Under the pieces are notes generated by a model that saw only the letters and a list, made by a program, of their open reading frames with translations, had not been told where the DNA came from and did no database searches. The position numbers and the translations under genes are program-made. Positions 33,290 through 42,480 of a stretch of 64,000 nucleotides of DNA are shown here, piece by piece (the first letter of the stretch is position 1; each line of letters begins with the position of its first letter). This DNA comes from Bacteroides congonensis (lineage in GTDB: Bacteria; Bacteroidota; Bacteroidia; Bacteroidales; Bacteroidaceae). The stretch spans positions 1,492,748-1,556,747 of the forward strand of contig NZ_FQXY01000011.1 of NCBI RefSeq assembly GCF_900130125.1, given 5' to 3'.

Positions 33290-35659
33290 TCACTCAATGA
33301 AGAAAGTGGTGGAAACTGTATTGCCTTCCCCATCTACTGCTGTCAAAGAATGTTTTCCGGGAGCGGGTTGCAGGGAAATCTTGTGGAAATCCTGCGTTTG
33401 CGTCAGGTAGGTGTCATCGAGATGCCAGAATAGGGTGGCATTGGGGTCGTTGTGAGCCAATTCGACGGTCATGAATCCTTTGCTGCCGTCCAGTTGTTTC
33501 GTCAATTTGATGTGCGCATTTATCGGGGGATAGATGAATTGCATAGGTTGGAAAGTGTCTTCCCCACAACCTGCTTTGAAAGGGGGGAGAGGGCTGTATT
33601 CCGGATGGTGCTGCTTGTAGTACCATTCCCATACGGGGGGAAGGGTAAACCATGACTTTTGAAGGGTCGGTTCTGTGTTGGCACAGTTCTCGTAGACACG
33701 GTGCTTTTCGTCAGCAGATAATGTGATTAGATGATGGTAGGGGCAAGCGTCCGTGCGCAGTCCGGCAGGAAGAATCAGGATTGTGTCCGTTTCTTCGCAG
33801 AATCTACCTTTCAAATGCCCTGAACGGCGGCATGCTTCCGCATCCACAAAAACACTGGTCGGACGTTCAAACCAGGATGAAGCGGGAAGGTAATTGAATA
33901 TATCAAATAATACGGGGCCTGCCGTTTGCGCACCGACCAGTCCCGGCTTTCCTTCACCGGTTGCATTTCCTACCCATACCCCGACTGCATAGCGAGGGGT
34001 GACACCGACTGCCCAGGCATCCCGGAATCCATAACTGGTTCCTGTCTTCCAGGCAATGGTTTGCATGGACGGGATAGACTTCCAGTCGATTTCTTCGGGG
34101 CGGTTTACTTCTTTCAAGGCATCGAATGTTTGCCACACAGCACCTTTGTCCCAAATGAAATTCTTCTGAGTGCTCTTCCGGGTAGTCTCGTTTTCTTCTT
34201 CTTCTTTCTTTTCCTCTTTCGCCATTATAATCCCGGCTTCTTTCTTTTCGGAGAGCTTTGAATCCGGGTGAGGAATGAGACTCCGTCCCATTTGGGCATA
34301 GACATTCGTCACATCCCACAAGGTCGCTTCCGCTCCCCCTAGAATCAAAGATAATCCATAATGAGACGAAGAGCGGGTGATTGTCTTGAATCCGGTCTGT
34401 TGCAGGAAATTATGAAATTTAGGTACTCCGTATCTTTGCAGCATCGTCACGGCGGGAATATTCAATGAACGGGCAAGTGCTTCCGAAGCCGGGACAGCCC
34501 CTTCGTATTGCATGCTGAAATTCTGAGGAGTAAAGCCGTTTATATTAATAGGTATATCCGGCAATAACATATCGGGCAATAAAGAACCTTCCTGCAACAT
34601 GGCATAATATAGAAAAGGTTTTAAAATACTGCCTGTGCTCCTGGGAGCTTGAATCACGTCAACTTGATTGCCACCCTGCTTCCGGTCGAAATGCACATTC
34701 CCGCAATAAGCTATCACCTGATTGGCGGGTATATCAATCACTAGAATAGCCAGATTACGAATATCGCTCCGGTTGAACTCATTGCTCCAACGTTCTGCCA
34801 AATCTTCTATGTGGGTCTGTATCCCCCGGTCGATGGTAGAACGGGTATATTGCCCGTTTCTCTCCTTATAAAAACGGCTGACTAAATGGGGAGCTGTCTG
34901 CGGAAGAGGATGCGGCTCGTCGGGAAGCGGTTCGGTGACAGCCAGTTCATAGGTCGATAAATCTATAATTTTCTTTTCAAGGAGTTGTTTCAATAACCGG
35001 TTTCGTTTGGAAAGCAGCATCTTCCGTCCTTTGGACAGGTGAATCATAGCGGGAGCATTGGGAAGCACGGCAAGCATGGCGGATTCCGCCCATGACAGGT
35101 CTTCCGCCGAATGCCCGAAATACCGCCAGGCTGCTGCGTCCAGTCCTACTACATTGCCGCCGAAAGGCGCATGAGATACATACATGGATAAGATTTCTTC
35201 TTTGGAAGCCCGGAATTCGAGCCGGGTAGCCCAAATCATTTCGATTATTTTCTCTCCGAAAGTCCTCGATTCATTCCGGGCAAGACGGATGGTTTGCATG
35301 GTCAGTGTACTTCCACCACTGATAATACGTTTGTGCTTGGTGTTCTGATAGATAGCTCTCCCGACAGATAACGGATTGACGCCCCAATGGTGATAGAAAT
35401 GCTTGTCCTCGAATGTGATGAGACATTGTTTGATTTTCTCCGGTGTGGTCTCGCGTGGTGGAAACCGCCACTGTCCGTCGGAAGCGATACGTGCCCCGAG
35501 CAATTCATCATTACGGTCGGTGACGACAGTAGAATAGGGGACATGAAACAGTTGCCGGGGAAGACAAAAGATATATCCAATCAACAGGAAAGTAAGGATG
35601 CCAAGCATTACTTTCCTGAATACTGATAATCGTTTGAAGAACTGATAGATAGAAATCAT
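33290..35659 (-). CDS. pbpC: Penicillin-binding protein 1C
   Basis: 789 residues. One N-terminal membrane anchor (about 14-33), a family 51 glycosyltransferase domain with ITFEDKHFYHHWGV and SGGSTLTMQTIRL (about 85-260), and a transpeptidase domain with STGSILKP (nucleophile Ser), RSLN and KTGTS (about 300-590). The C-terminal BiPBP_C domain (about 690-789) is specific to the PbpC type. An acidic EEKKEEEENE insert lies near residue 475. The upstream gene on the same strand is the alpha-2-macroglobulin, the pairing known from enterobacterial yfhM-pbpC, in which PbpC is thought to repair the wall after damage. Confidence 0.95.
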   Translation of the reverse strand: MISIYQFFKRLSVFRKVMLGILTFLLIGYIFCLPRQLFHVPYSTVVTDRNDELLGARIASDGQWRFPPRETTPEKIKQCLITFEDKHFYHHWGVNPLSVGRAIYQNTKHKRIISGGSTLTMQTIRLARNESRTFGEKIIEMIWATRLEFRASKEEILSMYVSHAPFGGNVVGLDAAAWRYFGHSAEDLSWAESAMLAVLPNAPAMIHLSKGRKMLLSKRNRLLKQLLEKKIIDLSTYELAVTEPLPDEPHPLPQTAPHLVSRFYKERNGQYTRSTIDRGIQTHIEDLAERWSNEFNRSDIRNLAILVIDIPANQVIAYCGNVHFDRKQGGNQVDVIQAPRSTGSILKPFLYYAMLQEGSLLPDMLLPDIPININGFTPQNFSMQYEGAVPASEALARSLNIPAVTMLQRYGVPKFHNFLQQTGFKTITRSSSHYGLSLILGGAEATLWDVTNVYAQMGRSLIPHPDSKLSEKKEAGIIMAKEEKKEEEENETTRKSTQKNFIWDKGAVWQTFDALKEVNRPEEIDWKSIPSMQTIAWKTGTSYGFRDAWAVGVTPRYAVGVWVGNATGEGKPGLVGAQTAGPVLFDIFNYLPASSWFERPTSVFVDAEACRRSGHLKGRFCEETDTILILPAGLRTDACPYHHLITLSADEKHRVYENCANTEPTLQKSWFTLPPVWEWYYKQHHPEYSPLPPFKAGCGEDTFQPMQFIYPPINAHIKLTKQLDGSKGFMTVELAHNDPNATLFWHLDDTYLTQTQDFHKISLQPAPGKHSLTAVDGEGNTVSTTFFIE

Positions 35660-35702
35660 TGAGTGGCAAAAGTTGGGACACCTATATTTATGATGAATGA
35701 TT

Positions 35703-35775
35703 AGGCACGGATTACACGGATTACACGGTTCTACTCATTAACTAAAAAACCGTGAAATCCGTGTAATCCGTGCCT
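35703..35775. repeat. Long palindromic hairpin (28-bp arms) of a recurrent GCACGGATTACACGG type
   Basis: Arms 35703-35730 and 35748-35775 pair with one mismatch around a 17-base loop. Each arm itself contains tandem CGGATTACA copies. It lies between the alpha-2-macroglobulin stop and pbpC and may end or process the transcript. The outer TCAGGCACGGA also occurs in the palindrome at 20721-20758. Confidence 0.8.
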
Positions 35776-35780
35776 GAAAT

Positions 35781-38700
35781 TTACCTGCTCACCGTCGTTC
35801 TTCCCGCTTTACTTCGTGCCTGTACGGTTGCGTCATACATGGCTTCGCATTGAATAGCCGGAAGGATGAAGTTACCTGCATAGGTCGCTTGCAGCCTGAC
35901 AGTAAATACTTTCGTTTCTCCACGGCGTAGATTGAAATAAGTCAATACACGGTCGTCGCGAATATCCTGATAGGAATACTTGCTGATTGAGTTTTTAGGA
36001 CTACTGGTTGCACTGGCGGCGTTCTCTGTATCAGCAACCAGCATTCGTTCATTGTATATCTCCCATCCGGACGGTATGATATGCGTCAGTGCCAGGTTGA
36101 TATAGTCCGAAGTGCCACTGATATTGGATATGGCGGCAACAGCGATAAAGTCAGTACCTTGCCTGATATCATCTATTGATATAGGTGTACCGTTCAGGTC
36201 TGCATATCTTATATCCATCCGGATATTGTCCGAAATGGCAGGCAGCGTATCATTCAGCAACTGTGTACGTGTGATAACATCTACGCCCAGTGCTCCCTTG
36301 CCTTGATTCCTTATCGAAATCGTACCGGATTTCGGGGAAGTGGAAATCTCTTTCTCAAATACAGCCTTGGCAGATTTTACCGCAGGTTGTTGTTTGCCGT
36401 TCCATGTCCATGTGAAATCCAATGTACCTGATAGCTTCTCGGCCAACCGTCCCATTGCCATAAGGGCGAAAGCGGTGGATTGAGTACTGAACCAGTTCTC
36501 TTGTGACAGATTCTGTGATACTTTCTTCGCCTGTTGAAGCGCATCCCGTTCGCGGTTCATCAGAATCAATGTTTCCAGAATCATCGCTTCATCCCGGTCG
36601 GATGAACCATATATCAGGTTCATTGAAGAATAGGGGATAACGGTAGTCTCGGCATTGTACACTAATTCCTCGGCAGGTTTCATCTTTCCTGTTAGAGCAT
36701 AGGCGGCTGCCAGTCTCCATTTTGCCTGGATAGACAATCCTTGTTGCTCTTTCATCCGGTTCATAGCCCCGTATTCCGGTGCGCCTGCCAATGCCAAAGT
36801 GTACAGGCGGAAAGCCTGCATCAATTCTGACTGCCATTGCTGCCAACTACTAGCATCCTGCGGCATACGCCAGTTTTGAGCCGCCGCGCGTTGGAAACGT
36901 TTCCACTTATTCAATGCATTGGAGTGAACGGCGTAGCCTTTCTCTTGTGCCAGTGTGAGGAACATTCCTGTATATGAACTAATCCATTCGTCGGCAACGG
37001 CATTTCCCGGCCAATAGATAAATCCGCCGTTCGGAAGTTGGCGGGCATAAACCTGCCGGATGGCTTCCTGTACATTTGTTTTTATTTTCTCTGCTTCCTG
37101 CTCGTCCACCGCTTTAAATTGGGAGACGAATAAGAGTGGCAGGGCTTTGGAAGTCAACTGCTCCGTGCAATGGTGCTGATAGTTGTACAAGAAGTCGAAT
37201 CGACGGCTGATATCTACCGATGGAATACGGGAAACTTCCAGTTGGATATGATTATCGTCGGAAGAACCGGCAAGGCTGTATGACAGTTCTCCGCTTTGTC
37301 CGCTCTCTACCCATTGGCTGTTGCGTAATGTCACAATCGGGTTCGGGTTGCGCACTTCGATTTCAATGGTTTCTTTCGTCTGTTGTCCGCCACCGCTTGC
37401 TGTTAGGTGGATAGTTGCTTTTCCCGTCTTGCTGCCCGTCTTTAATGTAAAGAAAGTAAGTTGGTCGCCCGGCTGATTGAAGGTCAGTGATTGTTGCGGA
37501 GAACCGACAACCTGAACACCGCCACCGGTAGCCTGGATAGATACTGTAACATTCTTCACCTGATTTTCCATGGCAAAGATATTTACCGGAACGGTAATCT
37601 CCTCTTGAATGCTAAGTACGCGTGGTAAAGTAGACAGCAGCATTAACGGTGTCCGTACATAAGACGTCTTTTCCGCATTGCCATAAGCTCCGTCCTGTCC
37701 TGCCACTACCATGGTACGTACCGAACCTACATACATCGGCAATTTCAATGTATGTGTCTCACGCTTCCCTTTACCCAGATAGAAAGGCCCTATAAATTTA
37801 ACTACCGGTTTGAAACGGTTCGCTTTGGCATCCGCCGGCTTCAATGAAGCGTCACCGCCTGTGCTGAAAAGAGAACTGTAACTTCCGGCGGAAGCCCCCA
37901 ATACATTATCATACATATCCCACGTCCGGATACCGAGCGCTTCACGTGAATAGAAGTCGTTCCAGGGGTCGGGAGTCTTGAAGTTTGTTAAATCCAGCAA
38001 ACCGTCATCTACGATAGCCAATGTATAAGTCATCGGCTTCCCGTTCTTTTCGCTGACGGTGACATTGAAACTTGTTTCCGGCCGCAACACTTCCGGCATC
38101 TGTATCTGCGGTTGCAATATAGTCTGGTTATTAGTCACGAATACCGGGACAACACCATACATGCGAATCGGTAAGTCATTGACCGTTTGTGCATGAGGCT
38201 GCAACAGGCTGATGTGCAAATATACGTTCGGTGCCATTTCCGGCGTAACCTTAAAGCTGTATTTCGTATCTCCCTGATTGGATACCTCTATCCATTCCTG
38301 TTTAAGTACAGTCGAACCGTTTTCGATGGATACCAACGCACGACCACCGGCTGCTGCGGGGATAATGGCTGTCGCTGTTTCGCCTATTTCATAAGAATCC
38401 TTATTCAGTGAGAAAGCAAGCATCTTGATACCGCTGGGGTCAGATTTGCTTGAACGTCCTCTCCAGTCCGGCCAGTCTACATAGATAGTGCCCCCGGTGG
38501 CGTGTCCGCTCTCTTTATCTTTCACATATACGAGATAACGTCCCCAACTCGGATAGTCGACACGGAACTTGAAGGAAGCCTTCCCGCCGTTGGTTTGCAG
38601 GTTTCCACTGGCTACCGGTGTGATGGAACTGCTGTTTATATAGGAACTGAAAGATTCGTCACTGTTCTCCCACCACCAGCTCCAACTGATACGGTATATT

Positions 38701-41417
38701 TTGTATTCCAGATTCGAACGGCTTACGGGTTTTCCTTCTGGATTAACGGTAACAACATCAAATACATGGTCTTTATCCGTTTCAATGTATTTTCCTTTCG
38801 GCTGATTCAGATTGATACCCACATAAGATGTGAACGGTGAGAAAGGAACGCTTTGTGTGTAAATGCTCGCGTCTCCGCCCGGTTCAAAAACACGCGTTGT
38901 GAAAGAAGCGTTCAGCATCCCTGGCGCATTGGTTGCAGCCGGTAGTTTCAGCGTAACTCCCACTCTTCCTTCCGCGTCGAGCGCACCATCGAATACATCC
39001 GTCTTGATGGTTGAGAAATCCGTAGCCGGATTATTGAAGATATATTGTCCGTAGTTCTTGAATTGTGTGTTTACCCTGGACAATGACATTTCTACTTTAG
39101 CTTTCAGGCGTGAAGCGGTTGCTCCTGTCAGCCATGCGGAAGTAAGCGGAGCATAAAATTCTTTGTCTGTTGCCTGAAGTACTCTGGGCAGTGCCAGTGT
39201 TATTTTGAGCCGGTTAGGCTTTATCGTCTCAATGCGTAGCCCTTTGTGGAAAGTAGTTCCGCCTACTTTTACGTATGCATTCCAAAGTCCGGTGGGGTCA
39301 TCGGCTTGCGTCGGGACATCAAAGGTGTAGAAACCGTTCATTCCCTGCGTCGAAATCATCTTGGTATAGAACTGTCCTTTCGGATTGTAAATCTCCAGTG
39401 CTACCGGATGCTTGTCCGGTATTCTTTTTTCGCGGTCTTCCAGGATGAAGGATATATGCAACGTATCTCCCGGCCGCCATACACCTCTTTCACCGTATAT
39501 AAATCCCTTCAACCCTTTCAGAATATCTTTTCCGCCCACATCGAACCGGCTGACGGATTGTTCTTCCCCGTCCACCACACGTACATAGGCTTTTTGCTTG
39601 TCCGATTCTGCCACGACAATAAAGGGTACGCCTTTCGGAGCGATTTCCGCCAGTCCTTCTCCGTTTGTTTCCCCTTTGCCTATCACTTGCAACTGGAAGT
39701 TGTAAACGGTGACTTGCGCTTTTCCGACCGGTTTGGTATCCAGAATATTGCTGACTGCAATCCATAAATTATTCAGGGAGTTTCTCTTCACAATCATTCC
39801 CAGATTAGAAGCAAAGACATTGCAGGCTGCTGTCCGATCCGAACCCATGTAGTAGGATGGATGGCAGGGATTATTCCGTTCCTGCCAACGATATAAACTC
39901 CAGTCCATTGTTGAACCGTTATAGTAATAATAGGCTTCGGGAGTATCCCAAACGGCTTCGTCTTCTTCCGATATAACGTTTCCGCTTACTTTTGTCAGAC
40001 CATCGGAAGTGCTGTCGGCAAATTTCATTTCCTGATTGTCACTACCACCGCAAGGATAAGCTGAATACTCTTGCCGGAAAGATAAAATGACACGATAGAT
40101 AGCACCCGGCTCTTGATGAATCAGTCCGGCAAGGTCTATTGAGTAATCTTCCCAACGGTGAACGTCCTTGGAAGAGTCTTTACCCAACCACAATGTTTTC
40201 TTATAAACCAGTCGTCCCGAACGGCGTAACTCATTGGCGGAAGCCAGTGAATTGCTCTGCATGAACATCAATACATTATTCTCGAAAATGCGTATCACAC
40301 TCAAGTCCACCGCATACAGATTGACAGCGCGGAACGGGATAATCAAGCTTTTGGAATCGGGAAGAATAGCTGCCGAAGTGGACATTTCAACCTGCGGCTT
40401 CAGATTCAGTTCGCTGAACGAGATAGAATGTGAAGTTCCCAAAGTCTGCTCCTGACTGCTTTTTACTCCTTCGTGAATATTTAAAGTCAGCTTATTTATC
40501 TTGTTCGCTTCGAAATAGATAAATACTTTATTGTCCTTGATTTGAGTGATAGAAGAAGATACTTCCGGTATTTCAATCAGTCCTTTCAAATCCTGGGTAT
40601 TGGATACGGGATCGGAGAATACAATTTCAATCCCATTCTCTGGTTGGTCAACGCGTTCGGCAGTCAGAAAGCGGAAACTGTCTTTTGCCGGAATCAGAAT
40701 TTCTTCGCTTTGTGTATGGTCAATTCGTGCGGGACTTCCATTGGCTTTTATCTCCAGTTGGTAATCTTCCGCCTCTCGTGGAATCCGGTTGATATGGAAT
40801 TCATAACGGGTAGAATTGTCGGTGGAAGTAATCTCTACCGGATAGTTTTTGCTTTTCCCGTTACCGGCTGTCAGCATTTTCTCCACCTCTTCTTTCTTCA
40901 CTACATCACTGAAACGTATTTCTCCTTTTATGCTTACTTCGTCGGGCTGGGTAGCGGTAATCGTTATCGGTTCTGTATGGATGGTAAAGTTACGCTCTTG
41001 CACCCGGAATGAGAAATTGAACTCCTTTAGTTTCTTATCGACTTCAATAAAATCTCCGAGTTGGAAAGTCCCCTCATAAAATGCCCCCGGTTTCAGTGTC
41101 CCTTCTTCCGGAACAAATTCAATGGTATTATTGCTGACCCAATATGCTTTTCCTTTCAATGAGGGCGAGAAGCTGAACGGGTTATCTTTCAATTCATTAT
41201 TCATATCCACCATTGGTTGGTCGTGCGTCAGTTCGATGCGTATGGTCGAGCCTTGTGAAATGACTCCACCTGTATAAGCGTTAACGTATGGCGCATATTC
41301 TGCGGAAGGGATAATGTCTTTTTGACTGTGCGTACATGCGGAAAAACTCACAATCAGCATTAAAAAGAAGAATAATCCGGTAGCAATGTTGCTACATCTG
41401 GTTTTAATTTGTCCCAT
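35781..41417 (-). CDS. Bacterial alpha-2-macroglobulin lipoprotein (YfhM-like)
   Basis: 1878 residues from the ATG at 41417; the TTG at 41441 is at the predicted transcription start. A lipoprotein signal ends FSAC. Successive MG domains follow, including VYNFQLQVIGKGETNGEGLAE and the macroglobulin GERGVWRPGDTLHISFILED (near 640). An A2M/bait region and the thioester domain come next, with CTEQ at about Cys1417 in NYQHHCTEQLTS, so the protease-trapping thioester is intact. A C-terminal receptor-binding-like domain ends the protein. It is thought to trap attacking host or rival proteases in the periplasm. Confidence 0.94.
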   Translation of the reverse strand: MGQIKTRCSNIATGLFFFLMLIVSFSACTHSQKDIIPSAEYAPYVNAYTGGVISQGSTIRIELTHDQPMVDMNNELKDNPFSFSPSLKGKAYWVSNNTIEFVPEEGTLKPGAFYEGTFQLGDFIEVDKKLKEFNFSFRVQERNFTIHTEPITITATQPDEVSIKGEIRFSDVVKKEEVEKMLTAGNGKSKNYPVEITSTDNSTRYEFHINRIPREAEDYQLEIKANGSPARIDHTQSEEILIPAKDSFRFLTAERVDQPENGIEIVFSDPVSNTQDLKGLIEIPEVSSSITQIKDNKVFIYFEANKINKLTLNIHEGVKSSQEQTLGTSHSISFSELNLKPQVEMSTSAAILPDSKSLIIPFRAVNLYAVDLSVIRIFENNVLMFMQSNSLASANELRRSGRLVYKKTLWLGKDSSKDVHRWEDYSIDLAGLIHQEPGAIYRVILSFRQEYSAYPCGGSDNQEMKFADSTSDGLTKVSGNVISEEDEAVWDTPEAYYYYNGSTMDWSLYRWQERNNPCHPSYYMGSDRTAACNVFASNLGMIVKRNSLNNLWIAVSNILDTKPVGKAQVTVYNFQLQVIGKGETNGEGLAEIAPKGVPFIVVAESDKQKAYVRVVDGEEQSVSRFDVGGKDILKGLKGFIYGERGVWRPGDTLHISFILEDREKRIPDKHPVALEIYNPKGQFYTKMISTQGMNGFYTFDVPTQADDPTGLWNAYVKVGGTTFHKGLRIETIKPNRLKITLALPRVLQATDKEFYAPLTSAWLTGATASRLKAKVEMSLSRVNTQFKNYGQYIFNNPATDFSTIKTDVFDGALDAEGRVGVTLKLPAATNAPGMLNASFTTRVFEPGGDASIYTQSVPFSPFTSYVGINLNQPKGKYIETDKDHVFDVVTVNPEGKPVSRSNLEYKIYRISWSWWWENSDESFSSYINSSSITPVASGNLQTNGGKASFKFRVDYPSWGRYLVYVKDKESGHATGGTIYVDWPDWRGRSSKSDPSGIKMLAFSLNKDSYEIGETATAIIPAAAGGRALVSIENGSTVLKQEWIEVSNQGDTKYSFKVTPEMAPNVYLHISLLQPHAQTVNDLPIRMYGVVPVFVTNNQTILQPQIQMPEVLRPETSFNVTVSEKNGKPMTYTLAIVDDGLLDLTNFKTPDPWNDFYSREALGIRTWDMYDNVLGASAGSYSSLFSTGGDASLKPADAKANRFKPVVKFIGPFYLGKGKRETHTLKLPMYVGSVRTMVVAGQDGAYGNAEKTSYVRTPLMLLSTLPRVLSIQEEITVPVNIFAMENQVKNVTVSIQATGGGVQVVGSPQQSLTFNQPGDQLTFFTLKTGSKTGKATIHLTASGGGQQTKETIEIEVRNPNPIVTLRNSQWVESGQSGELSYSLAGSSDDNHIQLEVSRIPSVDISRRFDFLYNYQHHCTEQLTSKALPLLFVSQFKAVDEQEAEKIKTNVQEAIRQVYARQLPNGGFIYWPGNAVADEWISSYTGMFLTLAQEKGYAVHSNALNKWKRFQRAAAQNWRMPQDASSWQQWQSELMQAFRLYTLALAGAPEYGAMNRMKEQQGLSIQAKWRLAAAYALTGKMKPAEELVYNAETTVIPYSSMNLIYGSSDRDEAMILETLILMNRERDALQQAKKVSQNLSQENWFSTQSTAFALMAMGRLAEKLSGTLDFTWTWNGKQQPAVKSAKAVFEKEISTSPKSGTISIRNQGKGALGVDVITRTQLLNDTLPAISDNIRMDIRYADLNGTPISIDDIRQGTDFIAVAAISNISGTSDYINLALTHIIPSGWEIYNERMLVADTENAASATSSPKNSISKYSYQDIRDDRVLTYFNLRRGETKVFTVRLQATYAGNFILPAIQCEAMYDATVQARSKAGRTTVSR

Positions 41418-41445
41418 AGCGAAGAGGTTTTTACGATTCAACGAA

Positions 41446-41453
41446 CAAATATA
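41446..41453 (-). promoter_or_regulatory. -7 box (TATATTTG) for the alpha-2-macroglobulin gene
   Basis: Exact TAnnTTTG match on the - strand; it places the transcript start near 41439 and supports the ATG at 41417. Confidence 0.65.
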
Positions 41454-41486
41454 CTGTTTTTATGATAGATTCTTTTCAAATCTCCT

Positions 41487-41494
41487 TATTTTTG
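41487..41494 (+). promoter_or_regulatory. -7 box (TATTTTTG) for the FKBP gene
   Basis: Exact TAnnTTTG match. The in-frame start at 41462 lies upstream of it, so the ATG at 41516 is used. Confidence 0.65.
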
Positions 41495-41515
41495 TACACT
41501 CTAATAAGATTGTTT

Positions 41516-41917
41516 ATGGGAAAAAAGAAAGAATACAAAGAAGCTAACCGCCGGTTTCTGAAAAGATTGGCTTCTCAGGAAGGTGTTTTTGCATTGCCGG
41601 GCGGTATCTATTATAAAGTGTTGGAGACTGGTGAAGGAACGATTTCTCCCGGTGCGCGGAGTATTGTCACCGTACATTATACGGGAAGTCTGATTGACGG
41701 CCGGATATTTGATAATTCTTATGAACGCAATTGCCCGGATGCCTTGCGGCTTAGTGATGTGATAGAAGGTTGGCAGGTGGCACTTCAAAAAATGCACGTT
41801 GGCGATAAATGGATTATTTATATACCTTATACACTGGGATACGGTAATAAGAATACTGATTCTATACCGGCTTACTCAACATTAGTATTCGAAGTGGAAC
41901 TATTGGCTGTTGCATAA
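41516..41917 (+). CDS. FKBP-type peptidyl-prolyl cis-trans isomerase
   Basis: 133 residues. The basic N-terminus has no signal, so it is cytoplasmic. The FKBP fold shows VTVHYTGSLIDGRIFDNSYE, VIEGWQVALQKMHVGDKW and YIPYTLGYG, with the usual Tyr, Phe, Asp, Trp and Tyr active-site positions. It accelerates proline isomerisation. It is divergent from the alpha-2-macroglobulin gene and convergent with the LytTR gene 18 bases on. Confidence 0.93.
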   Translation: MGKKKEYKEANRRFLKRLASQEGVFALPGGIYYKVLETGEGTISPGARSIVTVHYTGSLIDGRIFDNSYERNCPDALRLSDVIEGWQVALQKMHVGDKWIIYIPYTLGYGNKNTDSIPAYSTLVFEVELLAVA

Positions 41918-41935
41918 AGACAGGGCTTTTGATTG

Positions 41936-42334
41936 TCAGAGACAAGGATATCTTTCCTTCAGCTTTTTCATAAAGGATTTGCTTACTTGCAGGGATTCCG
42001 AGTTACTGAAGGGAGGAAGTAGCAGGCAATTATTATCTTCAATAGATGCCAGATAAGTGATATTGATAATATAAGACTGGCTGATCTGAATCAGATAAGG
42101 ATGCAAACTCAGTATTTTCTGTGAGTTTGTATTTCTCTTCAATATTAAGGTATGCTTATTATACAATACAACTTCCCACAATTTACTTTTGGAGTTATAA
42201 CGGAAATAACCGATTTCTTCAAAATGAACCACTTGTAAATTTCCGGTAATAGTAGTGTATAAAAAAATGTTTTTCTGATTCTTCTCGATGATTGTATGAT
42301 TACAATGTTCGATGTGTGTCTCTTGGTTGTCCAT
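41936..42334 (-). CDS. LytTR-family DNA-binding protein
   Basis: 132 residues that consist almost only of a LytTR DNA-binding domain (about 20-130): FEEIGYFRYNSKSKLWEVV, then LHPYLIQISQSYIINITYLASIE and the end VSKSFMKKLKERYP. There is no receiver domain, so control is not by direct phosphotransfer. Targets are unknown. A promoter box lies 47 bases upstream. Confidence 0.88.
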   Translation of the reverse strand: MDNQETHIEHCNHTIIEKNQKNIFLYTTITGNLQVVHFEEIGYFRYNSKSKLWEVVLYNKHTLILKRNTNSQKILSLHPYLIQISQSYIINITYLASIEDNNCLLLPPFSNSESLQVSKSFMKKLKERYPCL

Positions 42335-42380
42335 GTGATTAGCTTGTCTATATAACTTATGTCATACGTTTGTTTTCAGC

Positions 42381-42388
42381 CAAAGGTA
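42381..42388 (-). promoter_or_regulatory. -7 box (TACCTTTG) for the LytTR gene
   Basis: Exact TAnnTTTG match on the - strand. Confidence 0.6.
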
Positions 42389-42414
42389 GAGTTTTACTTT
42401 TAATCATAAAAATA

Positions 42415-42447
42415 AAAAGTGTCTCATTTCAGAAATGAGACACTTTT
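42415..42447 (-). terminator. Terminator of the membrane AraC gene
   Basis: Perfect 15-bp stem (42415-42429 with 42433-42447) with a 3-base loop. T residues follow on the - strand. Confidence 0.85.
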
Positions 42448-42480
42448 ACATAGTAGTATTGGCAGTATTAAAATGAGTTT

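Noticed and set aside
41418..41441. TTG start for the alpha-2-macroglobulin gene
   Set aside because: It lies at the predicted transcription start defined by the -7 box at 41446-41453; the ATG at 41417 starts a proper lipoprotein signal.
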